NCBI RefSeq assembly: GCF_000182925.2
Contig: NC_026505.1
Location: forward strand, 6,324,001-6,388,000
Length of the DNA stretch: 64,000 nucleotides
Reading direction: 5' to 3'
Source of the DNA: Neurospora crassa OR74A
Taxonomy: Eukaryota > Ascomycota > Sordariomycetes > Sordariales > Sordariaceae
Numbering within the stretch: position 1 is the stretch's first letter; every line of letters begins with the position of its first letter. The notes beneath the pieces were generated by a model that saw nothing but the letters and a program-made list of their open reading frames with translations, did not search any database and was not told the DNA's origin. Shown here piece by piece: positions 46,077-57,057 of the stretch. The translations under genes were made by a program, and so were the position numbers.

Positions 46077-46231
46077 AGAGGGCGAGCGGATAGAGCGAGA
46101 GTGGACATGGAAATAAAAGTGTTGAAGGAATGGCAGTCACCATCCTCGAGAAGCACAACTTGAAGTCAGTGTTCACCTCCAGCACTCTTTCCCTATTCCC
46201 CATGCATTCCGTCTCGAATCCAGCACGCCCC
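46077..46231. other. Short convergent spacer
   Basis: 155 bp between the NLR stop and the stop of the NmrA-like gene; it must hold both terminators. AATAAA lies at about 46112. Confidence 0.6.
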
Positions 46232-47322
46232 TCACGCCCGGGCCTTCACCCCAAACGTCTCCCCCTTGTACCCACCGGCCAAGTACCTCCTCACCCCTTC
46301 CTCCAACGTATCTAAATTCTCCTGGTTGACCTCCAATACCTCATTATCATTCTTCTCGTACAGCGTGCCACCCCGAGCCCAGATCCTACGCAGCGTGACG
46401 AATGTAGCCAGGGGATTGGGCTGCGGGTTGTCGCTCTTCTTGTCCCAGAGGATGTCCTCGAGCGATTCAATCTCAGGGAGCGGGGTCTTGGTGACCTCGA
46501 AATCGGAGCCGGTCTGCTTCTGGAATTCCGAGAGGACTTCATTGGGGGTCACAATGAAGGATTGGACTTTGAGGGCTTTACCGAAGGATTGGGCGGGGTG
46601 GCGGAGGGTGGCGGTGACGAATTTGCCGACGCTGGGTGGGTGTTAGTGTATGGGTTTAATATGAGGAATAAACAGGAAAATCACACTTACTCCCACATGG
46701 TACAAAACCCAACCTTGCCCTCGCCATCACCAACGATGTACGCCTTCTTCTCGGCCGGCACAAACCCGCCAGCCTGCTCATAGCCCGGCGTAGGATAAAG
46801 CCACATGTCAAAGTACGGCCCAGTAACCACATACGTGACTTTCAACCGCCGAATCTTCTCCCTGATGTGTTTCCTCAGCGCCAATTTGCCCACGTGCGTC
46901 GGCTCCTGGGCACTCTTCTCATTATGCGCCACATCCGTGCCAAACTCGGACGGCAAGAACCACTGCACGCTTTTCGAGTGCTCAGCTGCGTCGATGATTT
47001 TGGGTTGGTATTTGAGCGTGGCGCGGCCTAGGCAGGAGATGACGGTGTCGAACTTGCCGTCTTCAAAGACGTTGGTGAAACCCGCTTCGTCGAGGGATTC
47101 GACGTCGCCGGTTACGACGTTGAGGCCTTGGGATTGCCAGTGCTTAATGAGTTGGGTCTTTTGGGAGGAGGGGTCGGAGTCCCAGCCGGGACGGGTGAAG
47201 AGGGAGAGAGTGGTGTAGGGTTTGGGAGTGGCGGCGGAGAGGAGGGAAGAGGTGATGTAGGCGCCGATGGTGCCGGTGCCGCCTATGATGAGGACGTTGG
47301 TGGGTTTGAAGTCGTTGGACAT
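46232..47322 (-). CDS. NmrA/isoflavone reductase-like NAD(P)-binding oxidoreductase
   Basis: Two exons, 47322-46691 and 46631-46232, with a 59-nt intron (GTAAGT donor, CTAAC branch, CCCAG acceptor) joined in phase to give MWDVGKFVTATL; 343 residues. The start MSNDFKPTNVLIIGGTGTIG contains the GGTGTIG dinucleotide-binding loop (14-20). PSEFGTD and the later TYVVTGPYFDMWLYP match the atypical SDR family that includes plant isoflavone and pinoresinol reductases and the fungal redox sensor NmrA. Activity as a reductase or as a sensor cannot be distinguished. Expected in the cytosol. It shares an upstream region with rpa43. Confidence 0.88.
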
Positions 47323-48122
47323 TTTGGGGTTGAGGTTCGAGTGGTGAGGTGTGAGGTTGGGAGTGGTGGTGGGCGATTCTGTGGGTGTATCAGTCGGAGC
47401 TCTACACGTCGCGAACGAAGGAGATATAAACTGTTTATTGCACTAATTCCAATTCGTTCTTCTATCAACCTATATATGTATTTCTAAGCACAAGTTGTCC
47501 AAGCACGTAAAGGAAGTGAAATTGGGTGAGGCTGTGAGGTGAGTGTCCCACATTTGCCCCGCACCGGGAGCAATCCGGGTGACACCGGCGAAGATCTCCC
47601 GACTGTCGAGCCCGCACCGGGACATGGACACGGCATGGCGACCGGAGGCAATATGCCTGATGTTTGTCAAACGAGGTTTTCATTTATCAATACCAGAAGA
47701 CTTGGCTCTGAGTTGATGATGGCCGACGGCCGCTGATTAGTGTACCTGTCCCGACTTCCCATCAGTAAAGGACGGACCCTACATCCGTCATTCTTGCTTT
47801 CGCTGGACGGCTGACAGAAGCTCGAGAGGTGACTGATTCAATGGCAGGGGACTTCAAGACCCTTGCGCTGGGGCAGGCAATGGGTCCTCCCATGTAGAAT
47901 TTGACCCCACTACTTCCAGATGCAACTATTTCATTGGTCAATGATTCAAAGCTGCAGCCCAGCGGCAGGCAAAGCAATCAACAATTTTTTTGTTTGTTCG
48001 CATCGATAATCGCGAATTCAGTTGCGAGGTCGACTTCAAGGCCCATTCAGTTCGCAACCACCACGCGCCGCCGCCAATTGCCAGTCACCCCCGCGGTCGC
48101 CAACACCACCCAGTCGCCCACC
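47323..48122. promoter_or_regulatory. Divergent upstream region of the NmrA-like gene and rpa43
   Basis: About 800 bp. The frame of rpa43 stays open upstream of 48123 but has only a TTG start, so it is leader. No other gene. Confidence 0.5.
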
Positions 48123-49469
48123 ATGTCTCAATCGGTAGCCGGTTCGCCACCACCCACAAAGTCCGAGAAGAAGCACAAGGACAAGAAGCGCTCTAGAGAA
48201 GAGGCCGAAGAGGTCCCCGCCGTTGAAGATGCCCCCAAGAAGCACAAGAAGTCCAAGTCCGAGTCGCTAGAAACCGAGACGACCGACAAGAAGGCCAAGA
48301 GGTCGAAAAAGTCCAAGAAGAGCAAGCTAGAGGCTGAGCCAGAGCAGCCTGAAGAGGAGGAGGAGAAGCCTGAGCAGGAGGCGGCCGTCGCATCAGAATC
48401 CGAGGCTGAGGAAAAGAAGAAGCGCAAGAGCAAGGACAAGAAAGAGAAGAAGGAAAAGAAGGACAAGAAGGACAAGAAGAAGCGACAAGCATCCGCCACC
48501 CCCGAGCCCGAGCCCGAGACCACAACCGATGCGATGGACGTCGACACCACTACCACCTTCCCCACTGACGACGACGCCGACTTCCCCTTCTACACACAGG
48601 TCCACTCGCTCTATGTGCCCTTCTATCCCTGCGGCTTTGACAAGCCCATCACCAACGTCGCCGCCCAACACCTCGAACCTCTGCTCAACCACTACTCCCC
48701 TGTCCTTCGCGGCGTTCTCCTCCGCTATACCAACCTGAACCTCTCGGAGCGCCCCGTTCAAGCCTCCGTCATTAACCCGCCCACCGATAAGACTCCTGCC
48801 CTCTTACGTTCGGTCGACGAATACGCCGTCGGTTTTGCCTACCTGACCTTTGACGCACACATATTCAAGCCTGCCCGCGGCAAGTGGATGGAGGGTGTTG
48901 TCCAGCTGCAGTCCGAAGGCCACATTGGCGTGCAATGCTGGGGGAGGTTCAACGCCAGTATCGAGGCCAAGAGGTTGCCGAAGGGGTGGAAGTGGGTAGA
49001 TCTCAAGGGCGACCACAAGTCGTACAACCAACAAGAGGAGGAGCAGCAGGAGGAGGAGGAACAACAAGAGGAAGAGGACCAGCTGGACGGCGAAGAGCTG
49101 CAGGTGGTCGAACAAGTGCACACCACCGGCTACTGGGTCGACGCCTCCGGAAAGAAGGTCTCGGGCAAGGTGCGCTTCAGAATCAAGAACTTTGACGTTG
49201 GTCTCGCCGGTGATTACGGCTACCTCTCGCTCGAAGGCACATTCCTCAACGACCAAGACGAGCGCGCCCTGCAAAAGGAGGAGCGCGAGCTGGAGCGCAA
49301 GCGCCGCTCGAGGCAGAACCCCGGCGGTCTCCTCAGGCCAATGAGCAGGAGGGTGCCCGAGTTCAGCATGACCAAGTTCGGCAAGGAGGAGGAGGAAGAG
49401 GATGCGGGCCAGAGGACCGTGTTTGCAAAGGTGACGGGCAAGGAGGGAGATGTTACGCCGGATGATTAG
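48123..49469 (+). CDS. rpa43: RNA polymerase I subunit Rpa43
   Basis: Single-exon ORF of 448 residues. The ATG at 48123 (CCCACC context) is used because the longer open frame begins only at TTG. The first 150 residues are an extreme Lys/Glu-rich tail (KKHKDKK and KKEKKDKKDKKKR clusters), likely disordered and a nuclear or nucleolar signal. From about 154 the Rpa43 fold starts: FPFYTQVHSLYVPFYP, HLEPLLNHYSPVLRGVLL, and the OB-like part KWMEGVVQLQSEGHIGV followed by CWGRFNASIEAKRLPKGW, TGYWVDASGKKVSGKVRF and GYLSLEGTFL. A Gln/Glu run (303-327) interrupts it at the spot where yeast Rpa43 has an Asn/Asp-rich insert. Rpa43 with Rpa14 forms the stalk that binds Rrn3 for rDNA transcription. Confidence 0.92.
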   Translation: MSQSVAGSPPPTKSEKKHKDKKRSREEAEEVPAVEDAPKKHKKSKSESLETETTDKKAKRSKKSKKSKLEAEPEQPEEEEEKPEQEAAVASESEAEEKKKRKSKDKKEKKEKKDKKDKKKRQASATPEPEPETTTDAMDVDTTTTFPTDDDADFPFYTQVHSLYVPFYPCGFDKPITNVAAQHLEPLLNHYSPVLRGVLLRYTNLNLSERPVQASVINPPTDKTPALLRSVDEYAVGFAYLTFDAHIFKPARGKWMEGVVQLQSEGHIGVQCWGRFNASIEAKRLPKGWKWVDLKGDHKSYNQQEEEQQEEEEQQEEEDQLDGEELQVVEQVHTTGYWVDASGKKVSGKVRFRIKNFDVGLAGDYGYLSLEGTFLNDQDERALQKEERELERKRRSRQNPGGLLRPMSRRVPEFSMTKFGKEEEEEDAGQRTVFAKVTGKEGDVTPDD

Positions 49470-50589
49470 GTGTGGTCAGGCCTTACGTGCTCGGGGTCGT
49501 CGCCGGTTAAGCAACCAAGGGGAAGCAGTCAAAGAAGTAGCCCGATGACGCCGAGGAGTCCGGGGTTTCGGTAGTGCCCGAGACCTTTTATCGTGGAGGC
49601 TGAGGTTGATCCCGAGGCCGAGGCCCTGTGGAAGTGGACCAGGTGATGCCACCCAGTGGATGTGGATGTGGGCATATAATTTCATGTGTTTCTCTCTCTT
49701 GGGTCGGAGTTGCGGGCTTGTATGTGTTTTGTCATTTGCATTGTCCTTTCTTTTTCTGTCTGTACGAGATACATACTACGTTTGATAGCAAAACCCCTTC
49801 AACTGCAATGGTGGCATATAGACACCATCTTTGATCATGTTGGTTGGGGAAAGGGGGCCATGGGGAAGAGGGTTTTAGAAGGATTAGACTGATACCATTT
49901 GTCTGGGCTGTCGTCTTTTGTGAAACCGTCTAGGAAGTCATGTGGGAATACACGGCACAGTCACTGAAGTTCACGACGTCGTTGGTGGGTGGGTTGAGAG
50001 CGACGGATCTCGTACCGGCACCCTTCGACATACTGTGGTACCAGGGCAGTTTCAAGACCTCCCGGTTTCTGCCCCAGCTCTGGACTCTGGACTCTGAGCT
50101 CGTCCATGCCCGGAAACTCTGCATGTCAGTTGGGCGAAGTGGCCTTTTTACGTTCTCATTTATTCTTACCTACAACGGTCACCTAGGGCATTCATGAAGC
50201 CCGCCCGAGTGGTCACGGTCAGTCCTGTTCACTTTGTCAACGGGCACATTGCTCTTGTTAGTGCATGACGCTAACCGTACCCACGAACAGGGGGGTCCCT
50301 AACAAGTACTGTGCCCATAGCCCTAGCGGCAAAATTGTGTTAGTGACGACGTGAAATTAGACTTTAGCCTGGGCCTCCACAGTCGTTTCAGCTGTTCGTC
50401 CCGTTTTCATGGAGTGACGTACATAATGAGGAGTTCCGTCCCAAACTTTATTTTCCCCTGACCTGACCAGCATTCTGAGTCGTTGTCGTTGTCGTTGTCG
50501 TCTTGGTCGACAACAATACTTCCTTGCCACCACTCAACGCCGTCGCCTCAACCCGTATCTGACCCAGTCCAAACCTTCCATCCACAGCC
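49470..50589. other. Spacer between rpa43 and the mannose-6-phosphate isomerase gene
   Basis: 3' flank of rpa43 and promoter of the next gene. A TCGTTG repeat run sits at about 50480-50505. No gene is supported. Confidence 0.5.
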
Positions 50590-52038
50590 ATGCTTCCAGT
50601 TCCTCTCATCCAGCTCCAATGCGGGGTCAACTCGTACGAATGGGGAAAGAAGGGAAACTCGTCGCGCGCCGCCCAGTTTGCTGCCGCCTCGCTTGATGAC
50701 AACGAGTTCAAGATTGATGAGGAGAAGCCATATGCCGAGGTAGAAACACGCCCGTTTTGTTTTCCCTCGTGTCCTCATGCGTCAACCGCTAACCTTCACC
50801 ACCAACAGCTATGGATGGGCACGCACCCCTCCAATCCGTCCAAGGACAAACACACTGGCCGCACCTTGCTCGAGCTCATCCAAGACAACCAAGCTCTCCT
50901 CTCCCCCGCCATCGCCGAGCGCTACCAAAACAAGCTGCCTTTCCTCTTCAAGGTCCTGTCCATCCAGAAAGCCCTATCGATCCAGGCCCACCCCAACAAG
51001 AAGCTCGCCGAGAAGCTGCATGCCCGCGACCCCAAAAACTACCCCGATGACAACCACAAGCCCGAGATGGCCATTGCCATTAGCGACTTTGAGGGCCTCT
51101 GCGGCTTCCGTCCGTTGAAGGAGATTGCCCACTTCCTCGACAACGTGCCTGCTCTGCGACAGCTGGTGGGTGAGGACAAGGCGAAGGCATTCGTCGAGAC
51201 TGTCAAGAGGAATGACGGAAACGAATCGGACGAGGCCACGGCGGAGAACAAGAAGGTTCTACAAAGTGCTTTTGGTGCACTCATGGCTTCATCTGAGGCG
51301 GACATGACTGCTGCTGCCGACAAGCTCGTTCAGTCGGCCAAGAGCGCTGGCGCGGATTTCACCGGTACTGCTGTCCCCTCGCCGGGTGGGGCCAAGCTCT
51401 CTGAGCTGGTCGGTCGTCTACACGGACAATTTGGTGCCGACTACGGCCTCTTTGTCCTTTTCTTCCTCAACTTTGTCGAGATGAAGGCGGGTGAAGCGAT
51501 CTATCTGAGGGCAGACGATATCCATGCCTACATCAGCGGTGACATCATCGAATGCATGGCCAGCAGCGACAATGTTGTGCGCGCAGGCTTCACCCCCAAG
51601 TTCAAGGACGTTGACAATTTGGTCAATATGCTTACATACGACTTTGCGCCTATTGAACAGCAGAAGATGGAGCCCACCGACTACACCCAGGATGTAAAGA
51701 ACAAGCGCGAAGCTGGCGCGACACTGAACCAGACTGCCATCGACTCCCAATCAGAGATTGTAGAGTACAACCCACCAATTGAGGAGTTCAGTGTCGTCCG
51801 CTCGTTGCTCAAGAGCCAAGGTTCCAAGGTCACCTTCAAACCCATTGACGGCCCAAGCATCATCATCTGCACCCAGGGTCAAGGCAAGATTTCAGTCGGC
51901 CCCAAGGTACAGGAGATCAAGAAGGGCCACGTTTTCTTTGTCGGCGCTACGGCCGAGTGTGTGCTCGAAAGCGAGGATGACAAGTTTGAGACTTTCAAGG
52001 CCTTTTGCGTGCTGGATGAGCAAAGTAATGGGAATTGA
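50590..52038 (+). CDS. PMI40: Mannose-6-phosphate isomerase, type I
   Basis: Two exons, 50590-50739 and 50809-52038. The 69-nt intron (GTAGAA donor, CGCTAACC branch, CAACAG acceptor) is a multiple of three and has no stop, so it can be mistaken for coding; removing it restores [13 protein letters not shown]. Product 459 residues. Type I features are [12 protein letters not shown] near the start and the zinc ligands, by analogy with yeast, at Gln 109/His 111 (SIQAHPNKK), Glu 136 (NHKPEMAIA) and His 289 ([13 protein letters not shown]). The active-site Arg is in [11 protein letters not shown]. The enzyme interconverts fructose-6-P and mannose-6-P in the cytosol and feeds GDP-mannose for glycosylation and cell wall mannan. 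Confidence 0.96.
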   Translation: MLPVPLIQLQCGVNSYEWGKKGNSSRAAQFAAASLDDNEFKIDEEKPYAEVETRPFCFPSCPHASTANLHHQQLWMGTHPSNPSKDKHTGRTLLELIQDNQALLSPAIAERYQNKLPFLFKVLSIQKALSIQAHPNKKLAEKLHARDPKNYPDDNHKPEMAIAISDFEGLCGFRPLKEIAHFLDNVPALRQLVGEDKAKAFVETVKRNDGNESDEATAENKKVLQSAFGALMASSEADMTAAADKLVQSAKSAGADFTGTAVPSPGGAKLSELVGRLHGQFGADYGLFVLFFLNFVEMKAGEAIYLRADDIHAYISGDIIECMASSDNVVRAGFTPKFKDVDNLVNMLTYDFAPIEQQKMEPTDYTQDVKNKREAGATLNQTAIDSQSEIVEYNPPIEEFSVVRSLLKSQGSKVTFKPIDGPSIIICTQGQGKISVGPKVQEIKKGHVFFVGATAECVLESEDDKFETFKAFCVLDEQSNGN

Positions 52039-54184
52039 CTGCCCAAGCTATGATGGTGGAATGACAGTCGGAAAAAAGAGGTGGGAGTAGGGCGTATGCA
52101 CCCCATATCGTACAATTTCTCTTCTCGTTGCTCAGTCAGCTATCAGTAATGATTTCGAAAGCTCCACCGCCAGGCGCGGGTTCCAAGTTCAGCTTTTTCC
52201 CTCTGGAGATCTCCCAATCTCCTCTGCCACATGCCAGTGTATCCTCCATGCCTCGCCCCGAAGCTTCCATTCCCCACAGGCTCCCATCAAGATCTGGAGC
52301 TATCCCGCATTCCAACCCTTTCTTGACGTCTTGTGTCATGTGCGTGCCTTGGTCCTCCCTGGAGTTTCTTTCCTTTCTTGTCTGCTACGCTCCAACTTAC
52401 CCGCATTCCCCAGCGCGCAACTCCTGCACCTGCAATCTCCCACATCGCATCATCCTGCCTGCTAATTTAGCTTCTCCAAGCGCAACTTCATTTGCAATTT
52501 GCCGATCCCGATGAGCAGTCCCAGCCAGCGCTGCAGATGACGTCTTTTCTTCTTTGCCTCTTACTCACTTACGAGAACATGGAACCCTCGGCCAACCTGA
52601 CCCCGACGACAACCCGAAAGGTACTTGACATGAACGACCTGCAAGTCACTCTTGAGAAATAGCACAAGGCTACCTGATGGAAAGGCATACACCAATATGA
52701 GAAGCAAGGAAGCCAGGCATATGGGGAAAGCCGGTACACGGAAAGCCTGGCGAAGCATGCGAGAAGCAGCGCTACCCAGATTTGCGGTGCCCCCCTTTTC
52801 TCGAGGGTTGGGTCGATAGGTGGGGGACAGACGTCGGGAACGATGAGAACTGCATAAAGGCAAGGAGAGGAAGAGCATTACCGTATACGCAGAAGAAACG
52901 CGCGCATCGTCAACCATGTCTCCTCTTTAAGCGCCCGGCAGCGCAGAACGAGCGCTCCCTAAGCCAGCATATGCAAGCAGACCTATACGAGGTATGTGTT
53001 TGCTTAGTCAGTCTAAACTTGAGGACATTACCCACCATCCACTCCAACTAGGGTGCGGTTCAATGTACGGGTTCGCGCTTGTCCTGCACAGATTTGTGCT
53101 GTTCCTTTGTTCTATCTGGCCTGGTGCCAAAAGAGGAGATGGACTGGCGAGCCTCGGCAAAATCTCTCACGGTAGGCTCTGTTGGTCGGAGAAGGGACTT
53201 CGATGATCCCCAGTGGCAGCTTTTGAAGTGTATGACTGACAGGCAGCAGGAAATCTTGTCGTCAGGAGCCAGAACTAGGGTGGTCTATGCGATGTTCGCA
53301 TGCCGCCGCCGCCGAAAAGGCTGGAAAGAGCAACAAGATACTTACCTACACGAAGTCGTGAGGATGATACAGCTTGGATATGATACCTCAAGACCAAAAG
53401 CATGTCATCTGTCGGTCTTGCTTATTCCACCATGAGCCCTGTCATCATAAGTCATTTTCGGTCCCTTTGCGATATGTCTCTGAGTGTTTGGATGCGTCGG
53501 GGTCCGATAAACCAGAGCATCGGGATGTGATTTGGATTCAGCTTGCATCTCTCGTGGTCCTCAACACTGTCAACCGAACCCGGTTTGACAGGCAACGGAT
53601 CCTACATACCTCTACCCCAGACATTGGATCATGCCGAGGGGACGAAGCTTCGTCGCCGAGTTGTGATCCCCTCTTTGGGCAGAATTGACTTGCATCAATC
53701 TTTGCACGTACAATCTCACTTGGGTCACCGCAACAAAATACGCACTCAATGTGTTGGATGGGTACGAAAAGGGGCGCATGCGATTGTCCACAAGTCACCA
53801 AGCAAGGCGTCAACAACCCCCTGAATTCCCTCAGGTTGATTTGCTTACATCCTACATTGACTCGACTTGGCTTGACGTTGCTTGGATGTGCCTACATTCT
53901 GCCTAGTTGGCTTGACTTGCCTTGCCAGATCTCTAACTACCTAGGTAGATTGAGGTCGGCTTGCCATGTGCTTGAGATGATGTGCTTTGTGTTCCACGTT
54001 GGCTGGAAGGGCTACGTTGGGCGAGACGTTGACAAGAATTGTCTATAAAATACCGTCTCCCCTTCGCGGAACAGAAACATTTTTTTATCACAGCACCCAA
54101 CACTCCAAAGTCAACAGACCACCTCCAAGCAAACTACTACTACCTACTCACTTCTCAACTCAATCCACACTCAACCTTGTCAAG
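52039..54184. other. Intergenic region, 2.1 kb
   Basis: No gene accepted. A minus-strand open stretch at 52136-52570 can be joined through a 42-nt intron with a GTAAGT donor, but codon bias is poor (see findings). The last 150 bp are the promoter of the first secreted-protein gene. Confidence 0.5.
54044..54050 (+). promoter_or_regulatory. TATA box of the first secreted-protein gene
   Basis: TATAAAA lies 135-141 bp before the start codon at 54185. The second gene of the pair has GATAAAA at 55795-55801 at nearly the same distance (131-137 bp), so the promoters may be related. Confidence 0.5.
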
Positions 54185-54749
54185 ATGGTTCAAATGACGG
54201 CAGTCCTGTTTCTCGCGGCGGCGAGGTGAGTTCACCCTTTACACCCTTTCATCACTCTGTGCTCGCTGACAATAACCTAGCTCCGTCCTTGGAGGTGCGG
54301 TTCCCGGAGCCTACTGGCCCAAGGGGCCCAAGGTCACCGAGACCGTCACCGTCACCGCCACCGAAACCGACACCGTCACCAACACTGTCACCGCCACCGA
54401 CACCGTCACCAACACTGTCACCGCCACTGACACCATCACCAACTACGTCACCGCCACCGTAACCGACACCGTCACCGAGACCGACACTGTCACCGAGACC
54501 GACACTGTCACCGAGACCGACACGGTTACGGTCACTGTCACCAAGAAGCATGGAAAAGGTCATCATCACAAGTACCCGTACTACTACGTGACCGCCACTC
54601 CGACACCCAGTGTGACTCCCAGTGCTTCTGAGACTCCCAGTTCTTCTGAGACTCCCAGTGCCTCTGAGACTCCCAGTTCTTCTGAGACTCCCAGTTCTTC
54701 TGAGACTCCCAGCGCCTCTCCGTCGCACTATGCCTGGAACAGGCTGTAA
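54185..54749 (+). CDS. Secreted Thr/Ser-rich repeat protein (first of tandem pair)
   Basis: Two exons, 54185-54225 and 54281-54749, with a 55-nt intron (GTGAGT donor, ATAACCTAG acceptor) joined AG|C; 169 residues. The N-terminus MVQMTAVLFLAAASSVLGGA is a signal peptide. The body is a Thr/Val repeat (units such as TDTVTNTVTA and TETDTVT), then a basic KKHGKGHHHKYPYYY patch, then SETPSSS repeats and a short HYAWNRL end. The many Thr and Ser are probable O-glycosylation sites, as in cell wall or adhesin stalks. No cysteines in the mature part and no clear GPI signal. Its signal peptide and intron position match the neighbour at 55932, so they arose by duplication. No frame tool shows it as one ORF because exon 1 is only 41 nt. 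Confidence 0.75.
54310..54725 (+). repeat. Coding minisatellites (ACCGACACCGTCACC and ACTCCCAGTTCTTCTGAG types)
   Basis: Two runs of short tandem units in the first secreted-protein gene encode the TDTVT and SETPS repeats. They also create long open frames on the other strand, which I regard as shadows. Confidence 0.8.
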
Positions 54750-55931
54750 AGCCCCGACACCTCATGCACGAAATATTGCGCCATGTTTCGTGAAAGTTTA
54801 TGGTCACCTTGAGGGCCATGAGATGTCTGCTTGCATGACTTTGGAGGATCAAAGAGAAGCAAAAGATGGTACTACACTAGGTATCAACGAGGGTGAAAGT
54901 CTTGCGGCTTTTGACTTGGCGGAAGGGATACATCAATGTATTTCGAACATTTGGGAGACCCCAGTGTTCAAAGGCGCCGGTGTATACTTGGCATTCCGGC
55001 TGGACCATGTCCGGTCCGAAGTGCCAGACACAGCATCGGGTCTTAGATACCTAGGTAGTTTAGTCATCTAAAGAGAAAAAGGTCCATTCATCTTTCACAC
55101 ACATTCACATGTGCTTGTCCAGTGAGTTTTGTTGATTGGTTTGAGGTTTACCTTGGGTTCCTGTAATCGGTGGGACTCGACGCTGCTGAGCTCCATGCAC
55201 AATGAATTCCCATGTCGAGCCCGGCTCTATCAAGATCAACTCAAGGATTGACGTTTTCATGACATCGCCGAGGTGCGGGAACCACCCATTGCTTACAAGT
55301 AGGTACCTACCTACCTCTACAGAATCGGGTTTCTCTCATCACCCACACCGTCCTACCTACCCCAGATATCGGTGAATTGGCTCGGAGCTGCTATTTATAA
55401 CTTCCCGTCCATGGAAACCTGGATCCGCGATCCCAAACCGTGGTAGCATCGAAGTCCACTCACGGAACGTGGACTGCTAGTGCAGTTAAAAGTGCAACAC
55501 CAATCTATTCGGCAATAACGAGGCAATTTGGAGGCGACGACTGATTGGCTTGCCTTACACTCAGCTCCCATTACCACCGCACAACACCAAGGACCGCAAT
55601 TCCAGAGCACAGGATCCGTGCAAAAGTCGAATGTCGAGATTTCTTGGCTTTCTTCATCCTCGGTTCGTGATGGCAGGCTCCATGTCCCGAATCAACTGAC
55701 AATTTAGGGACTTTACGAAGGGATCTATTCAGGTGCTATTTTCAGCTTACGGTGCTCGACAGGCCGCATCGAATAAGAATTGGTCAGTGATGAAGATAAA
55801 AGCTCGGCGTCTCCTCTTCACAGGAAATAAACATGACAGCCTGGTAGCGATATCCAAGGTGAATTGACCGAATATCCTGTCTTCCATCTCAATCTACCTA
55901 GAGGTATCCAGCTCCAGCCTTTGTTGTCAAA
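54750..55931. other. Spacer between the tandem secreted-protein genes
   Basis: About 1.2 kb with no gene. Includes the 3' flank of the first copy and the promoter of the second. Short CTAC/ACCT runs lie near 55300-55320. Confidence 0.5.
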
Positions 55932-56553
55932 ATGGTCCAAAAGATTGCGGTCTTGTTCCTTGCAGCAGCGAGGTAAAATCCCCCATCCCCTCAATGTCTA
56001 CATCACAATCTCTAACACTACACCTAACTGATCCAGCTCCGTCCTCGGCCAAATCACCCTCCAACCGTCCACCATCACCACCACCCGGCGCACCACCGCC
56101 AACCCAGGAGGTCCGCCTACCGTGACCCGCACCGTCACCAATACGGAATACGACACCATCACCGAGACCGAGACCCAAATCAGCACAAGCATCAGCACCA
56201 CGACCGAGTCCTACATCCAGCACGTCACCACCACGGAAATCTCCACTTATACCTCTACCGTATCTGTCCCCGTCACCGAAACCGCCGTCGTCACCTCCAT
56301 CTCCACCACCACCAAGACATGGACCGACATCTGCTCTTCCTCGCCTGCCGCACAATGCCCTACCGTCACGGCCACGGTAACAGCTTGCAAGAGTTGCTTC
56401 GTCCCGCAGTGCACGACTACGAGTACCATCACCAAGCCGTGTGGGTGCCAGGCGCTGCCGACGGCAAGTGTGAGTTTTCCGTGTGGAGGGGCGGATGTGT
56501 GTAATAAGATTGGGTGTACGACTGTTTATGCGGTGAAGACTGCTGCTTGTTAG
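55932..56553 (+). CDS. Secreted Thr-rich protein with Cys-rich C-terminus (second of tandem pair)
   Basis: Two exons, 55932-55972 and 56037-56553, with a 64-nt intron (GTAAAA donor, CCTAAC branch, ATCCAG acceptor) in the same phase and at the same codon as its neighbour; 185 residues. Signal peptide MVQKIAVLFLAAASSVLG. Thr-rich body (TVTRTVTNTEYDTITETETQ), then a domain with 11 cysteines from about residue 110 (CKSCFVPQC, KPCGCQ, PCGGADVCNKIGC). An odd count suggests one free Cys or an intermolecular bond. The pattern resembles the Thr-rich, Cys-terminated wall or surface proteins of ascomycetes, but no named family was recognised. The Cys domain is absent from the first copy. Confidence 0.8.
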
Positions 56554-57057
56554 GGAGTGAGATGGGATTGGGGTAGGGGAAGGCGGAGGGAACGGAGAGT
56601 TTGAAGTAAGATGTGCTTGACGTCCATTGGAGAAACAGAATGGAATAAAGTGGAAGATATGCGCATCGATTGGCATGAGAGGAACTGAAAAAGGAAGGAG
56701 CTCAGAGAAGGTCAGAGAATTCACCTTTCAGTTCAGATGTGTCAGACCGGGGTTTTCCATTGAGGAAGGGACGAGCCGGTGTCACTGCTGCCAAGAGATC
56801 GGATCAATCACTCAGTGTTCAACTTGAAGATGCGATTATCGTATTACCCAGGCATTAATCTGACTGTAATGACCTGTTCTGAAGGAGTGACTCCAGCGCC
56901 ATATGCCTGCCCTCAACCCGCCAAATCACGTCATCCCAAACGCCGATTCAAAGCACCAAACACCAAAGCATCTTCTGGGTAGAGGTATCCTTTCCCATTC
57001 AAAATCCAGCCCAAAAAGCAATTTCTTGTCGTCGCACCCGCCCAATCTCCCCTTCCA
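56554..57057. other. Convergent spacer
   Basis: About 500 bp between the stop of the second secreted-protein gene and the stop of the FAD monooxygenase-like gene. No gene. Confidence 0.55.

Noticed and set aside
48128-48565. Minus-strand frame rich in Leu/Phe/Ser
   Set aside because: Antisense of the Lys/Glu-rich N-terminus of Rpa43, a well-known artefact of AAG/GAG runs.
50740-50808. In-frame extension of the mannose-6-phosphate isomerase
   Set aside because: The 23 codons are open, but borders and branch site match an intron and the family motif LWMGTHPSN must follow directly.
54252-54728. 158-codon minus-strand frame rich in Gly/Asp/Val and Thr/Arg repeats
   Set aside because: Produced by reading the coding minisatellites of the secreted-protein gene backwards.
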